Assembly (NCBI RefSeq): GCF_025370105.1 | Contig: NZ_JANQBK010000011.1 | Location: forward strand, 1 to 64,000 | Direction: 5' to 3' | From: Sphingomonas hylomeconis | GTDB lineage: Bacteria; Pseudomonadota; Alphaproteobacteria; Sphingomonadales; Sphingomonadaceae | DNA: 64,000 bases | Shown here: one piece after another, positions 6,927 to 16,101 of the stretch | Layout of the letters: the number at the start of each line of letters is the position of its first letter | Position numbering within the stretch: the stretch's first letter is position 1 | Translations under genes and position numbers: made by a program | Notes under the pieces: generated by a model | Seen by the model: the letters and a program-made list of their open reading frames with translations, nothing else | Told to the model about the DNA's origin: nothing | Databases searched by the model: none

Positions 6927-8888
6927 TTAGAGGGAGAACCGCACGCGCCGCATCTCGCCGCCGCAGCCGAGCCCGCCTTCGGGGCGATAGCTTTTCTCGT
7001 AGCGCGCCGTCTTCATGATCCCCGTGCCCGCTTCGGTGAAGACGAATGGGGGATAGGCCACGACCACACGCTGGTTGACCACCCGGCCATCCGCCGACAC
7101 GTCGAACTGCGTGCTGGTGAAGCCCTCGAAGCCCCATTGCTGCGCTTCCATTGGGAACGCGCTCGGCCCCGCAGTGACGCCGAGAAAGCGCGGCGCCGAA
7201 TCGACGAGCGCACATTGCCGCGCCGACAGGCCCGATTGCGTGAAGGCGGCGGCGGCGGCGGCGGCGTTGCCGGCATCCTTTTCCAGCGAGGCGAGCCGTA
7301 TCAGCGCGCCGACGCGCAACGGATGATTCGCCGGTAGCGCCGGATCCTTGCCGATCTCGGTCAGCAATTGCCGTGACCGCGTTTCATTCTTGCGCCCGGC
7401 ATCGGCAAGCAGCAGGCGCAACGCCGATCGCGCCACGGCATCGCCGGCATAGGCCGTCGCGCCCAGCGCAGGCGTCACCGTCCGCACATAGGGTTCCGGC
7501 TTCCACCCCTCCGCCAAATCGGACTGCCACACGATCGTCTCGATCGCCAGGCGCGCCGGCGGGGGCGCGCCATGCGCCACGGCAATGGCCAGTTCGCGCC
7601 GGGCCAGCACATTGATCTCCTCGCGCGCGACCACGCTGCTATGCGTCAATTGGTGCAGGATCGGCACCAGCGCCAGCGCGTCCGCACCGCCGGCCGCTTC
7701 CGCCGCCGCCAGCTGCACGCGCAATTGCGGCAGCATACCGGCATCCGACCCGCTCAGCATCGGCGGCATGGCAACCTTCCTGTCGGTCAGCCACGCGCCC
7801 AGTTCGCCGTCCAGATACGTGCCGATAGAGGGCCGTTCGAAAGCCGTCGAACAGCGCAGTTCCACGCGCACGCGGTTACGGAAGAATAGCGGCATCTGCT
7901 TGACCTGCTCGGGCGACCACGACCAGCCGCGCGTTGCCCGCGCAAATTCGAGCGCGGTGCCGCCGCCGCCGGCCGCATAGACCGGCGCGCTGATGCGCAC
8001 GACACCGTCATCGTCGATCGTAAATTCCACCACCGCCATATCGGCGGGCTTCAGCCCCGACTCACCACCGCATTCCGGCACCTTCATCTGTAGGGCCGGA
8101 TCGAAGCTGCCCTTGCTCAGGCGGCCTGCCCCGGTCATCGCTAGGTAGCGCCGCGCATCTTCCTTGTCGCCCGCCAGCAGCGCGGCAATGGCATAATTCG
8201 AGCGGACCGGGACATCGTCGATCCTGGTGCGTTCGGTCAGGCCGCCGAGCAGTTGCACGGCCTCGCCACTCGCCTTGCGCGACAGTTCGAACGCGCCCTG
8301 GTTGAGCAGTAGCTGCCCCTTCAAGCGCTTGATCACCGCCTTCACGGCTTTGTCCGTATCGGTTGCCACGAGCAACTCGGCACGGCCGATCGCCGGGCCG
8401 GCACGGTTGGGATCGACAAAGGTGGTCGCCTGGATCAGGCCGCGCAGCGCGATCAGCTTGTCACCGGGGCCCGTCGCGAGCTTCTCGGCATCGTCATACG
8501 CTTCGGCGGCGCTGGCATAATCGAGCGATGCCTCGGCCACCCGGCCGAGTGTCAGGAAGGCGACGAAGCGATCGTTGCGGAGGGTCGCATCGCTTGACGG
8601 CAGCGCGGCGAGACCCAGCCGCGTCGCGGCCACCGCCTCGTCCTTGCGATCGAGCGCCAGCAATGTCTGCCCCTTGCGCAGCTGCACCAGCGAGCGGCTG
8701 CGCACGTTCTTCGCGGCCCGCGTCTCGAGCGCCTGCCACCGCGCCAGCGCGCCGGCGAAATCGTCCTTGTCGTGCAGCGCCGCCGCGGCCTCGAAGTCCT
8801 GCTGGACGCTACTGGCCGGCTGCTGTGCTGCCGCAGCGGACGCCATGCCGGCGATCGTCGCCAGCATCAAAATCGAACGCCTGCCCAT
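6927..8888 (-). CDS. Exported TPR protein with TonB-like C-terminal domain
   Basis: 653 residues. Signal peptide MGRRSILMLATIAGMASAAAA followed by helical repeats of tetratricopeptide type over about residues 30-240 (for example ASLDYASAAEAYDDAEKLA). A middle region (about 270-350) and the C-terminus (about 575-650) each resemble TonB C-terminal folds (VVEFTIDDDGVVRISAPV; STQFDVSADGRVVNQRVVV). I infer a periplasmic protein related to the 'energy transducer TonB / TPR' hypothetical proteins frequent in sphingomonads, but the classical TonB membrane anchor and Pro-rich link are absent, so a true energy-transducing role is doubtful. Confidence 0.7.
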   Translation of the reverse strand: MGRRSILMLATIAGMASAAAAQQPASSVQQDFEAAAALHDKDDFAGALARWQALETRAAKNVRSRSLVQLRKGQTLLALDRKDEAVAATRLGLAALPSSDATLRNDRFVAFLTLGRVAEASLDYASAAEAYDDAEKLATGPGDKLIALRGLIQATTFVDPNRAGPAIGRAELLVATDTDKAVKAVIKRLKGQLLLNQGAFELSRKASGEAVQLLGGLTERTRIDDVPVRSNYAIAALLAGDKEDARRYLAMTGAGRLSKGSFDPALQMKVPECGGESGLKPADMAVVEFTIDDDGVVRISAPVYAAGGGGTALEFARATRGWSWSPEQVKQMPLFFRNRVRVELRCSTAFERPSIGTYLDGELGAWLTDRKVAMPPMLSGSDAGMLPQLRVQLAAAEAAGGADALALVPILHQLTHSSVVAREEINVLARRELAIAVAHGAPPPARLAIETIVWQSDLAEGWKPEPYVRTVTPALGATAYAGDAVARSALRLLLADAGRKNETRSRQLLTEIGKDPALPANHPLRVGALIRLASLEKDAGNAAAAAAAFTQSGLSARQCALVDSAPRFLGVTAGPSAFPMEAQQWGFEGFTSTQFDVSADGRVVNQRVVVAYPPFVFTEAGTGIMKTARYEKSYRPEGGLGCGGEMRRVRFSL

Positions 8889-8932
8889 CGCGAATCCCCC
8901 GTTTCCGGGAGCTTAACAGCGCAAGGATGAAA

Positions 8933-9299
8933 CGCCAGAGGGTCTGTAAGCCGGGTTCTGTCCCCCCGTTGCCGGGATGGGCGACCATTCCTCTAGGCCC
9001 GCATTTGCATGCGGGCTCAAGCAACCAACCCGGGCGACGAGCAGCAACGATGCTCATATGCCGCCCCTATTCGGTTTTGCTCCCGGTGGGGTTTGCCGTG
9101 CCGCCCTTGTTACCAAGCGCGCGGTGCGCTCTTGCCGCACCCTTTCACCGTGGCGTCGTCGAAACGGTCGCCGTCTACTCTCTGTGGCACTTTCCCTGGG
9201 GTCACCCCCGCCGGGCGTTACCCGGCACCGTCGTTACATGGAGCCCGGACTTTCCTCGCGCGCTCCGAAGAGCACCCGCGGTCGCCCGACCCTCTGGCG
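8933..9299 (-). ncRNA. rnpB: RNase P RNA (type A)
   Basis: RNA subunit of ribonuclease P, which cuts the 5' leader from tRNA precursors. On the minus strand the conserved block GAGGAAAGTCCGGGCTCC lies about 40-60 bases from the 5' end, and the 3' part has the conserved ACAGAACCCGGCTTACAGAC. The ends were set by helix P1: CGCCAGAGGGTC (from 9299 downward) pairs perfectly over 12 bases with GACCCTCTGGCG ending at 8933. The length of about 367 bases is normal for alphaproteobacteria. It fills most of the 8889-9342 gap between protein genes. Confidence 0.95.
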
Positions 9300-9342
9300 A
9301 AGCAGCGCCTTAGCGGTGCGACGTACAGCCCGTCTACCCCGT

Positions 9343-10032
9343 TCAATCGTCGCCCTGCGGCTTGGGCAGCAGCAACGCGAGCAGGATGCAGCGGCATTCG
9401 GCATCGATCTCGCCATCGATCAGTTCGGGGCGGAAGCGCCGCTGGAACGCGACCACGGCGGCAAGCTTGTCGGATACGTCGTAGCCGAACCGCTCCAGCG
9501 CGAGCAGGAAGCCGCCCTCGGTCCAGCCCGGATCCATCAAATTCCTGGTCGGGCGCGGCAGCGCGAGCCGCAACCGGGCAAGCCGGCTCCACGGGAAAAG
9601 CTCGCCCGGATCCTGCTTGCGCTGAGGCGCGATATCGGAATGGCCGACCACGTCGCCACGGCCGATCGCATACCGTTCCTTGATACCGGCGACCAGCGGC
9701 AGCAGCGCCTCGATCTGCTGATCGGGAAACGGGCGGTAGCCGAACTCATGGCCCGGATTGACGATCTCGATGCCGATGCTGGCGCTGTTGACATCGGTGA
9801 TGCCGCGCCAGTGCGATCGCCCGGCGTGCCAGGCACGATGGGCTTCGTCGACCATCTTCAGCACCGTGCCGTCCTCGGCGATGAGATAATGCGCCGACAC
9901 TTGCGCCGCGGGATCGGTCAGCCGCCTTATCGCGGCATCCGCATCCTGCATGCCGGTATAATGCAGCACGATCAGCGACACCGGCAACAGCCGCTCGTCG
10001 AAATTCGGCGATGGCGTGTCGATCATGGTCAT
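9343..10032 (-). CDS. N-acetylmuramoyl-L-alanine amidase (Amidase_2, AmiD/AmpD type)
   Basis: Zinc amidase that cleaves between N-acetylmuramic acid and the stem peptide of peptidoglycan or muropeptides. Visible landmarks in the 229-residue protein: VLHYTGMQD (first zinc His), SAHYLIAEDGTVLKMVDE, IGIEIVNPGHE, and VVGHSDIAPQRKQDPG (second His and the catalytic region). The C-terminal 60 residues look like a small peptidoglycan-binding helix bundle (VVAFQRRFRPELIDGEID). No signal peptide is apparent, so a cytoplasmic recycling role like AmpD is possible. GGGGGAG sits 6 bases before the chosen ATG. Confidence 0.9.
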   Translation of the reverse strand: MTMIDTPSPNFDERLLPVSLIVLHYTGMQDADAAIRRLTDPAAQVSAHYLIAEDGTVLKMVDEAHRAWHAGRSHWRGITDVNSASIGIEIVNPGHEFGYRPFPDQQIEALLPLVAGIKERYAIGRGDVVGHSDIAPQRKQDPGELFPWSRLARLRLALPRPTRNLMDPGWTEGGFLLALERFGYDVSDKLAAVVAFQRRFRPELIDGEIDAECRCILLALLLPKPQGDD

Positions 10033-10184
10033 TGCGGCTCCCCCGAAACAGTCCCGCACAATTCGTGCGGATCGTGGCGCGCGCCTTGCCGCGCGCCGCC
10101 ACCAGCACACCGATTAGCATAAGGAGGGGAAGCGGCACGCCGAAATATTGCAGGGAGAAACGCGGCGCCGGCCGCGCACACGGT

Positions 10185-11039
10185 TCAGTCGCCGGTCGCC
10201 TCATACAGGCCGCGATGTTCCTGCGACGGCCGGAATGCATCGGTCTGGCCGATCACCGTCTCGCCCGCGCCGAGCACGAGCAATCCGCCGGGCCGCGTCG
10301 CGCGCGCCAGCCGATCGAAGACCTGCCTGCGCAACGTCGGCGACAGATACATCAGCACGTTGCGGCACAGGACGATATCGAACAGCCCGAGCGGCAAGGG
10401 ATCGGCGACGAGATCCATCCGCCTGAACGAGATACGGCGGATCAATTCGGGCTTGGCGACCCAGTCCGCGCCGACATTATCGAACCAGCGGATCATGCGC
10501 CGCACCGGCAGCCCGCGCTGGATCTCGAACTGCGTGAAGGTACCGCTTTTGGCGCGGGCGATCGCCGCGCCGGAAACGTCGGTGGCGACGATATCGGGCA
10601 TCCTGCCGCCGGATGCTTCCACCTGTTCGGCAAACAGCATGGCCAGCGACAAGGGCTCCTGCCCCATTGAACAGCCGGCCGACCAGATCCGCAGGTTGCG
10701 CGTCGGCATCGCCAGACGCAGATTCTGCGCGATATCCCCGACCATGGTGAGCACGGCGGTATCGCGGAAGAACGAGCTTTCCTGATTGAGCAGCGCATCG
10801 ACGACCTGATCGCCGACACGCGGATCGACCCCGGCCAGTATCTCGCCCGCCAATTGGTCCATCGTTTCCAGTCCCCGCTCGCGCAACACCGGTTTCAACG
10901 CCGTTTCGATCCGCCAGGCGCGGTTCGCGGCAATCAGCTGCCCCGTGCGCTGTTCGAGCAGCGCGGCGAAGACCTGCAACGCGCCGGTCGAGCGCGGGAT
11001 CACCGCGTCGACGGGGCGGCGAAGTTGTGGACTGATCAT
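10185..11039 (-). CDS. cheR: CheR chemoreceptor methyltransferase
   Basis: S-adenosylmethionine-dependent methyltransferase that methylates glutamates on chemoreceptors. The 284-residue protein has the helical N-domain with ESSFFRD, then the SAM-binding domain: LRIWSAGCSMGQEPLSLAM, IVATDVSGAAI, and DIVLCRNVLMYL, all standard CheR motifs. The start overlaps the cheB stop as ATGA, which supports translational coupling. It is the last che gene of the leftward operon. The 152 bases to the amidase gene hold no convincing gene. Confidence 0.95.
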   Translation of the reverse strand: MISPQLRRPVDAVIPRSTGALQVFAALLEQRTGQLIAANRAWRIETALKPVLRERGLETMDQLAGEILAGVDPRVGDQVVDALLNQESSFFRDTAVLTMVGDIAQNLRLAMPTRNLRIWSAGCSMGQEPLSLAMLFAEQVEASGGRMPDIVATDVSGAAIARAKSGTFTQFEIQRGLPVRRMIRWFDNVGADWVAKPELIRRISFRRMDLVADPLPLGLFDIVLCRNVLMYLSPTLRRQVFDRLARATRPGGLLVLGAGETVIGQTDAFRPSQEHRGLYEATGD

Positions 11040-12103
11040 GCCGGCCGCCGGCGCGTGGCGATCAGGCGGCCGATCTCCTCGGGCGGCAGGATGGCGCGCG
11101 CGGCGCCCGCGGCGGCGACCGCGCCCGGCATGCCCCAGACGACGGAACTGTCGCGGTCCTGCACCACGACGCTGCCGCCGGCCGCGACGATGCGCTGCGC
11201 GCCCTCGCTGCCGTCGCGGCCCATGCCGCTCAACACGACGCACAGCGCCCGCGCGCCATAGACGCCGGCGAGACTGTCGAACATGGGATCGACCGAGGGC
11301 AGGCACCCGCTACGCGATGCCTCGTGCGTCAGGCGTATTCCAGCGGCGCCTTCCCCCAGGCTCACCACGCGGAGATGCGCATCGCCGGGCGCAATGATCA
11401 CCCGTCCGGGGCGGATCCGCATGCGATCCAGCGCGACATCGCACGGCCGGCGGGCCAATACGGCGACCTGCGCGGCGAAATACGGCATGAAGGAATTCGG
11501 CAGGTGCTGCGTGATGAGGATCGGCAGTTCGAAGCTCGGCGGGATCTCGCGCAACATCAGGCTCAGCGCGTGGATACCGCCGGTCGACGCGCCGACCGCG
11601 ACGATATCGAACCCGCCCGCCATGGAGGCGACCGGCAGCGACGGCGTCATCGCCGCGGGAATGGTCTGCTCCGCCTCGAGCATGCGCGTCAGTTTCTCGA
11701 CCAGCACCTCGGCGAAGCGCCCGGCAAACGCCCCGCTGCCGGGCTTGACGAGCGTGTCGGCCGCGCCCTGCGCGAGCGCCTGGATCGCCGCCGTGCCGCC
11801 ATCGTCGCAGGACGAGGACACGACCAGGATCTTCGCCCCGCGCCCCGCCGCGATCAGATCGGGCAAGGCGGTCAAGCCATCGACGCCGGGCATCTCGATA
11901 TCGAGCACGATCGCGTCCACGCGTGCCGTCTTGAGAAAGGCCAGCGCCTGTCGGGCGTCGGGCACCGCGCCGGCGATCACCAGCGTCGATTTGGCGGCGA
12001 TCATCCGCCCCATCACGGCACGGGCAACCGCGGAATCGTCGACGATCAATATTCTGGCGTCGCGCCCCGCAGGCGCGACGGCCGCTGCGGGCTTGAGTGT
12101 CAT
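11036..12103 (-). CDS. cheB: CheB chemoreceptor methylesterase
   Basis: Response regulator-methylesterase (355 residues) that removes receptor methyl groups and deamidates glutamines. The receiver domain is ARILIVDDSAVARAV with the phospho-acceptor Asp in DAIVLDIEMPG and conserved Lys in LVKPGSG. The catalytic domain has the Ser in AVGASTGGIHAL, the His in TQHLPNSFM and the Asp region VLSGMGRDGSEGAQ. ATG giving MTLKPAAA was chosen; it starts 10 bases after the cheY stop. Confidence 0.95.
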   Translation of the reverse strand: MTLKPAAAVAPAGRDARILIVDDSAVARAVMGRMIAAKSTLVIAGAVPDARQALAFLKTARVDAIVLDIEMPGVDGLTALPDLIAAGRGAKILVVSSSCDDGGTAAIQALAQGAADTLVKPGSGAFAGRFAEVLVEKLTRMLEAEQTIPAAMTPSLPVASMAGGFDIVAVGASTGGIHALSLMLREIPPSFELPILITQHLPNSFMPYFAAQVAVLARRPCDVALDRMRIRPGRVIIAPGDAHLRVVSLGEGAAGIRLTHEASRSGCLPSVDPMFDSLAGVYGARALCVVLSGMGRDGSEGAQRIVAAGGSVVVQDRDSSVVWGMPGAVAAAGAARAILPPEEIGRLIATRRRPA

Positions 12104-12113
12104 GACCGGATCG

Positions 12114-12479
12114 TCAGGCCATGCCGACGATCTGCAGCTTGCTTTCCAGCGTCTCACGATCGAACGGCTTCATGACATATTCGTCGGCCCCCGCTTCGAT
12201 CGCGGCGCGGATATGTGCCATGCCGTTTTCCGTCGTGCAAAATACCACTTTGGGCCGGCTCGTCACGGCGCTCACACGCAGCGCGCGCAGGAAATCCATC
12301 CCGCTCATCACCGGCATGTTCCAGTCGAGCAGCACCACGTCCGGCGCCGAGACCAGGCAGGCATCAAGCGCTTCCTTGCCGTCGCCCGCCTCGGAGACGC
12401 GAAAATTGAGCGTTTCCAGAATATGCCGCGCAACTTTGCGGATAACCTTGGAATCATCGACCACCAGGCACGTCTTCAT
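12114..12479 (-). CDS. cheY: CheY-type single-domain response regulator
   Basis: 121-residue stand-alone receiver. The acidic pair is in CLVVDDSKVIRKVARH, the phospho-acceptor Asp in VVLLDWNMPVMSG, the conserved Thr in VVFCTTENGM and the Lys in YVMKPFDRETL. It lies between cheW and cheB, so it is the expected phosphorylation target of CheA and probably signals to the flagellar motor or another output. The 69-base gap to cheW contains a small CGGGC...GCCCG hairpin that may partly separate it from the cheA-cheW transcript. Confidence 0.95.
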   Translation of the reverse strand: MKTCLVVDDSKVIRKVARHILETLNFRVSEAGDGKEALDACLVSAPDVVLLDWNMPVMSGMDFLRALRVSAVTSRPKVVFCTTENGMAHIRAAIEAGADEYVMKPFDRETLESKLQIVGMA

Positions 12480-12548
12480 CGAATCTTCCCGTGTTGCGCT
12501 ATCGGGCCTTGTGCCCGAAAGGGGTAAGCGTCTCGTTAATCGACAATG

Positions 12549-12980
12549 TTATGCGGCGACCGCGGCCAGCCCCGGCAAGAGCGCGCGTAAATTGATCGCG
12601 AGGATCGGCTCGCCATCGCGCTCGACGATCCCGCAGCCCGTGGAGCGCCAGCCGCCATCCAGGATCAGGCCGGAGGATAGCGGGACCATCTCGAACGGGG
12701 CCACGTCTTCGAGCGAATCGACCAGGATGGCGTAATGTTGCCCCTCGACCAGCGTGATCACCGCCCGCCCCGCCGCGCCGCCCGCCGACGGCAGGCCGAG
12801 CGCCACGCGCGTATCGATCACCGTCACCACGCGGCTGCGCAACGCGGCCAGCCCCAGCACCTGATCGGCCGAGCGCGGCACCGGCACGACACTGCCGATA
12901 TCGACCACCGATTCGACCTGCGCAGAATCGATCGCGACGGCGCGTCCGGCGATATGAGCGATGAGAAACAGGCTCAACAT
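12549..12980 (-). CDS. cheW: CheW chemotaxis coupling protein
   Basis: 143-residue SH3-like adaptor that links CheA to chemoreceptors. Recognisable elements are LFLIAHIAGRAVAIDSAQVESVV at the N-terminus, the LGLAALRSRVVTVIDTRVALGL core and VDSLEDVAPF. Its start codon overlaps the cheA stop by one base (TGATG), so translation is probably coupled to cheA. It is slightly short but complete for the family. Confidence 0.92.
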   Translation of the reverse strand: MLSLFLIAHIAGRAVAIDSAQVESVVDIGSVVPVPRSADQVLGLAALRSRVVTVIDTRVALGLPSAGGAAGRAVITLVEGQHYAILVDSLEDVAPFEMVPLSSGLILDGGWRSTGCGIVERDGEPILAINLRALLPGLAAVAA

Positions 12981-15283
12981 CAGCGCCGCCCCGCCCGCTC
13001 GGCCAAGGCCGCGAGCAATCCCGGCCGGTCGTAGCGATAGATGCTGTGATCGTCGCGCCCGCCCAGCGGGCGATCATGCCGCAGCCGGACAACCGCGGAG
13101 TCCGGCACCGTGACTGCCGGCTCGGGATCCATTGTCAGCACGACGGCGGGGCGTTCGCCTGCCGGAAGCGACGTGGCTACCCGGTAGCCGGCGCCTTCCA
13201 GCGCGGGCTTGAGGAACGTCGTCATCCACGCCGAGCCCGAGCCCTCGATCAGGCAGACCGGTGGCGCTTCGTGCCGGACGTCGTCGCCATGCGTGGCGAA
13301 CAGCCAGTGCACGTCGAGCATCTCGATCTGATCGCCATCGATACCGACCACGCCGGCCACCGGCCCCGGCTCGCGCGCGGCGACGATCGTTGATGGCACC
13401 GAGACGATATCGAGCGCTTCACCGATCGCATAGGCGATCTCGATCGGCCCGTCGCGCAGCCGCAATACCGAGACGATCGCGCGGTCGCCGACTTCCGCCA
13501 TCGCGGCGAGCGGGACGATACGGCCGTCGATCGACAGGCGCAGCCGCCCGGCGGCGAAGCGGATGCTGTGCGCGGGCACCGGTTCGATACGATCGATCAC
13601 CTCGAGCGGTACCAGGCGGCGCACGCCATCGAGATCGTCGAACAGCAGCGCCGACATGGCATCGGTTGTGGCCTCGACGGCATCGTCCTCGACCGGCTCC
13701 TCGCGGGAGAATTCCAGCCCGGCGACCGCGGCGATGCCGGCACAGTCGAGCAGCAGCATCGGCAGGCCGCTATCGGGCAAGGTCTGCCCGGCATAGATTC
13801 CGGTCGCCATCACCGCCGGCGCGGCCGGCTTGATCACCAGTTCCTCGTGATCGAGCACCGAATCGACCGCGAGGGCATAGCTGCCGCCGACGACACCGAC
13901 GATCACCAGCATGGCCGGCGCCGCGCCGCTGCCCGGCAGGCCCATCACCGACCCGAGATCGATCAGCGGCATGCGGCGCTCGCGCACGGTCGCCGCCGCA
14001 GTATCGCCGAGCATGTCGATCCGGATCTGCTGCCCGCGCACCGTGACGATCTCCTCGATCGCCTGGCGCGAGACGGCGAAGCGCTGCTCCCCGACGCCGA
14101 CGACAATCGTCGAGATGATCGAGAGGGTCAGCGGCACATGGATGGCAAAGCGCACCCCGCGGCCCAGGCTGTTGTCGATCTCGATCCGGCCACCGATCTG
14201 CTCGATATTGGCGCGCACCACGTCCATGCCGACGCCGCGGCCGGAAATGCCGGTCACTTCGTCCTTGGTCGACAGGCCGGCCTGGAAGACCAGATCCAGC
14301 TTGGCCTTGGCGCTCAGCGCGCGCAGTTCGCGCTCGGACCGGCCCGCGGCGACGAGCTTCGCGATCAGCCGCTCGACATCGATGCCGCGACCGTCATCGG
14401 TAATCGAGATGATGATCTGGTTGCCCGATTGACGGGCCGATACGGTGAGCCGGCAATTTTCGCGTTTGCCAGCGATGGTGCGCTCAGCCGGCGTTTCCAG
14501 CCCATGATCGATCGAGTTGCGCACCATATGCACCAGTGGATCGCGCATCATCTCGATCATCTCGCGATCGAGCTCGACGTCCGATCCCTCGATCGTCAGC
14601 ACCACGGCCTTGCCCAGATCCGCCGCGGTATCGCGCACGATCCGCGGCAGCGCCGAGAACAAGGTCTCGACCTTCTGCATGCGGGTGCGCGTGACGGTAT
14701 CGCGCATTTCGGCGACGGTGAGCGACAGGCGCTCGAGCGCCGCCTCGACCGTGGGGTCGGCGCCATCGTCGCGCAGGCGCCGTGCCAGTTCGTTGCGCGC
14801 CAGCACCATGTCCGACATGCCCGACATCATGCGATCGAGCAGATCGACGCTGAGCCGCACGCTGCGCGCCGGTTGCCGCTGCGCGACCAGCGCGCTGGCC
14901 GGGCCGACCAGGTCCGAGCCTTCGGCAAGCGCCGCGATCAGCACATCCTCACCGCTATCGTCGAGCGACATGCCGGCATCGATCGCCTCGACCAGTTCGC
15001 CGATCCGGTCGACGATGGCGAGCACGGCATTGACCAGCCGCGTGTCCGGCACGCGCGCGCCATCGCGCACCCCCGCCAGCACGTCCTCTGCGGCATGGCT
15101 CAGCCGGGCGAGCCGCGGCAGATCGAGGAAGCCGCAGCTGCCCTTGACGGTATGAACGAAGCGGAAGATCGCATCGAGCCGCTGGCGATCCGACGGATCG
15201 CTTTCCCACGCGACGATTTCCCCGGAGAGCGCGGCCAGCGTCTCCCGGGTTTCGGCGATGAATTCCTGTAGCAGATCGTCCAT
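12980..15283 (-). CDS. cheA: CheA histidine kinase with two CheW-like domains and a degenerate receiver
   Basis: 767-residue kinase that phosphorylates CheY and CheB. An Hpt domain with phospho-accepting His44 (RFVHTVKGSCGFLDL) is followed almost directly by the dimerisation helices (about 115-200) with no recognisable CheY-binding P2 domain. The ATPase has HMVRNSIDHG (N box), ITDDGRGID and SGRGVGMDVVR. A CheW-like domain follows (about 350-480), then a second CheW-like region (about 520-660) and a C-terminal stretch (about 670-767) that resembles a receiver but lacks a convincing phospho-acceptor Asp. The start MDDLLQEF is the usual CheA N-terminus. Confidence 0.93.
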   Translation of the reverse strand: MDDLLQEFIAETRETLAALSGEIVAWESDPSDRQRLDAIFRFVHTVKGSCGFLDLPRLARLSHAAEDVLAGVRDGARVPDTRLVNAVLAIVDRIGELVEAIDAGMSLDDSGEDVLIAALAEGSDLVGPASALVAQRQPARSVRLSVDLLDRMMSGMSDMVLARNELARRLRDDGADPTVEAALERLSLTVAEMRDTVTRTRMQKVETLFSALPRIVRDTAADLGKAVVLTIEGSDVELDREMIEMMRDPLVHMVRNSIDHGLETPAERTIAGKRENCRLTVSARQSGNQIIISITDDGRGIDVERLIAKLVAAGRSERELRALSAKAKLDLVFQAGLSTKDEVTGISGRGVGMDVVRANIEQIGGRIEIDNSLGRGVRFAIHVPLTLSIISTIVVGVGEQRFAVSRQAIEEIVTVRGQQIRIDMLGDTAAATVRERRMPLIDLGSVMGLPGSGAAPAMLVIVGVVGGSYALAVDSVLDHEELVIKPAAPAVMATGIYAGQTLPDSGLPMLLLDCAGIAAVAGLEFSREEPVEDDAVEATTDAMSALLFDDLDGVRRLVPLEVIDRIEPVPAHSIRFAAGRLRLSIDGRIVPLAAMAEVGDRAIVSVLRLRDGPIEIAYAIGEALDIVSVPSTIVAAREPGPVAGVVGIDGDQIEMLDVHWLFATHGDDVRHEAPPVCLIEGSGSAWMTTFLKPALEGAGYRVATSLPAGERPAVVLTMDPEPAVTVPDSAVVRLRHDRPLGGRDDHSIYRYDRPGLLAALAERAGRR

Positions 15284-15334
15284 GGGCCCCCGCGATATCG
15301 CGCAGTCATGGCCGATCACTGGTTAAGACCAGGT

Positions 15335-15979
15335 TTACCCGACCTTGAACGCCGCGCCGAACAGCAGCACCGGGGCGTCCGGCGGGGAAACCTGCACCAT
15401 GCCGCCGCCCTCGGCGACCAGCGCCTGGACGAGATAGGCGGCGGCGGCGCGCGGCGTGATCACCGCGTCGCCCTGCGTGCCGGCCAGCGCGCTGCGCAAT
15501 TCTTGATCGAGCACGATGCGCGGGCCATCGGCGCGCACGACGATCTCCACCGTGCCGCCAACGCTTTCCGCCCCGACATCCAGCTGCCCGCCGCGGATCA
15601 GCGCGTCGCCGGCGATCAGCGCGAGATTGAGCAGCACCTTGATCGCCGGCTTGGGCAAGGTCGCATCCTCGACCAGCCAGCCGAACTTGACGCGATGATT
15701 GTCGCCGAACAGCCCCTCGATCGCCGCCCGCGCCTCGCGCGCATCGACCATCTCGCCGAACCCGCCCGCCGCGCCGAACGCGAGGCGGAAGAATTTCAGC
15801 TTGTTGGCCGAGGCGCGCGCGCTTTCGTTGAGCAGTTCGAGGCACCGCGCACGCATCTCCGGATCATGCTCGTCGGCGAGCAGCTCGAGCCCGTTGTTCA
15901 GCGCGCCGACGGGGGAGAGCAGATCGTGGCACAGACGCGAGCAGAGCAGGCTGGCGAAATCGACCGGGGAGATGGTCAT
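15335..15979 (-). CDS. chpT: ChpT-type histidine phosphotransferase
   Basis: 214 residues resembling the dimeric, kinase-like phosphotransferase that relays phosphate from CckA to CtrA and CpdR in alphaproteobacteria. The phospho-accepting His is in LLCSRLCHDLLSPVGAL (His18), followed by NGLELLADE; the C-terminal half is a degenerate ATPase fold. It sits 51 bases upstream of cheA in the same direction, an arrangement known to me from sphingomonads. Whether it serves only the cell-cycle pathway or also the Che proteins cannot be told from sequence. Confidence 0.88.
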   Translation of the reverse strand: MTISPVDFASLLCSRLCHDLLSPVGALNNGLELLADEHDPEMRARCLELLNESARASANKLKFFRLAFGAAGGFGEMVDAREARAAIEGLFGDNHRVKFGWLVEDATLPKPAIKVLLNLALIAGDALIRGGQLDVGAESVGGTVEIVVRADGPRIVLDQELRSALAGTQGDAVITPRAAAAYLVQALVAEGGGMVQVSPPDAPVLLFGAAFKVG

Positions 15980-16101
15980 AGCGGATTTCCGATGGGTAAT
16001 AAGCGTTAAGGCTCTTCTGGCGACGTGCGGGCGTGGACGCAACCCATCCGCCATCGATGGATCGGCGCCTCACCCCCTCGACACCGTCATCCCGACGAAA
16101 A

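Noticed and set aside
10033-10184. Hydrophobic frame (YFGVPLPLLMLIGVL) between cheR and the amidase on the minus strand
   Set aside because: No start codon with a ribosome site and no stop before it runs far into the amidase gene in another frame. It may be a broken or unrelated frame, so no gene was called.
13568-15271. 567-codon open frame opposite cheA, and other long opposite-strand frames such as 46657-48405 and 52112-53905
   Set aside because: High GC DNA gives long open frames on the other strand. These have Arg/Asp/His-rich composition, no ribosome sites and no known motifs, while the real genes opposite them show clear family motifs.
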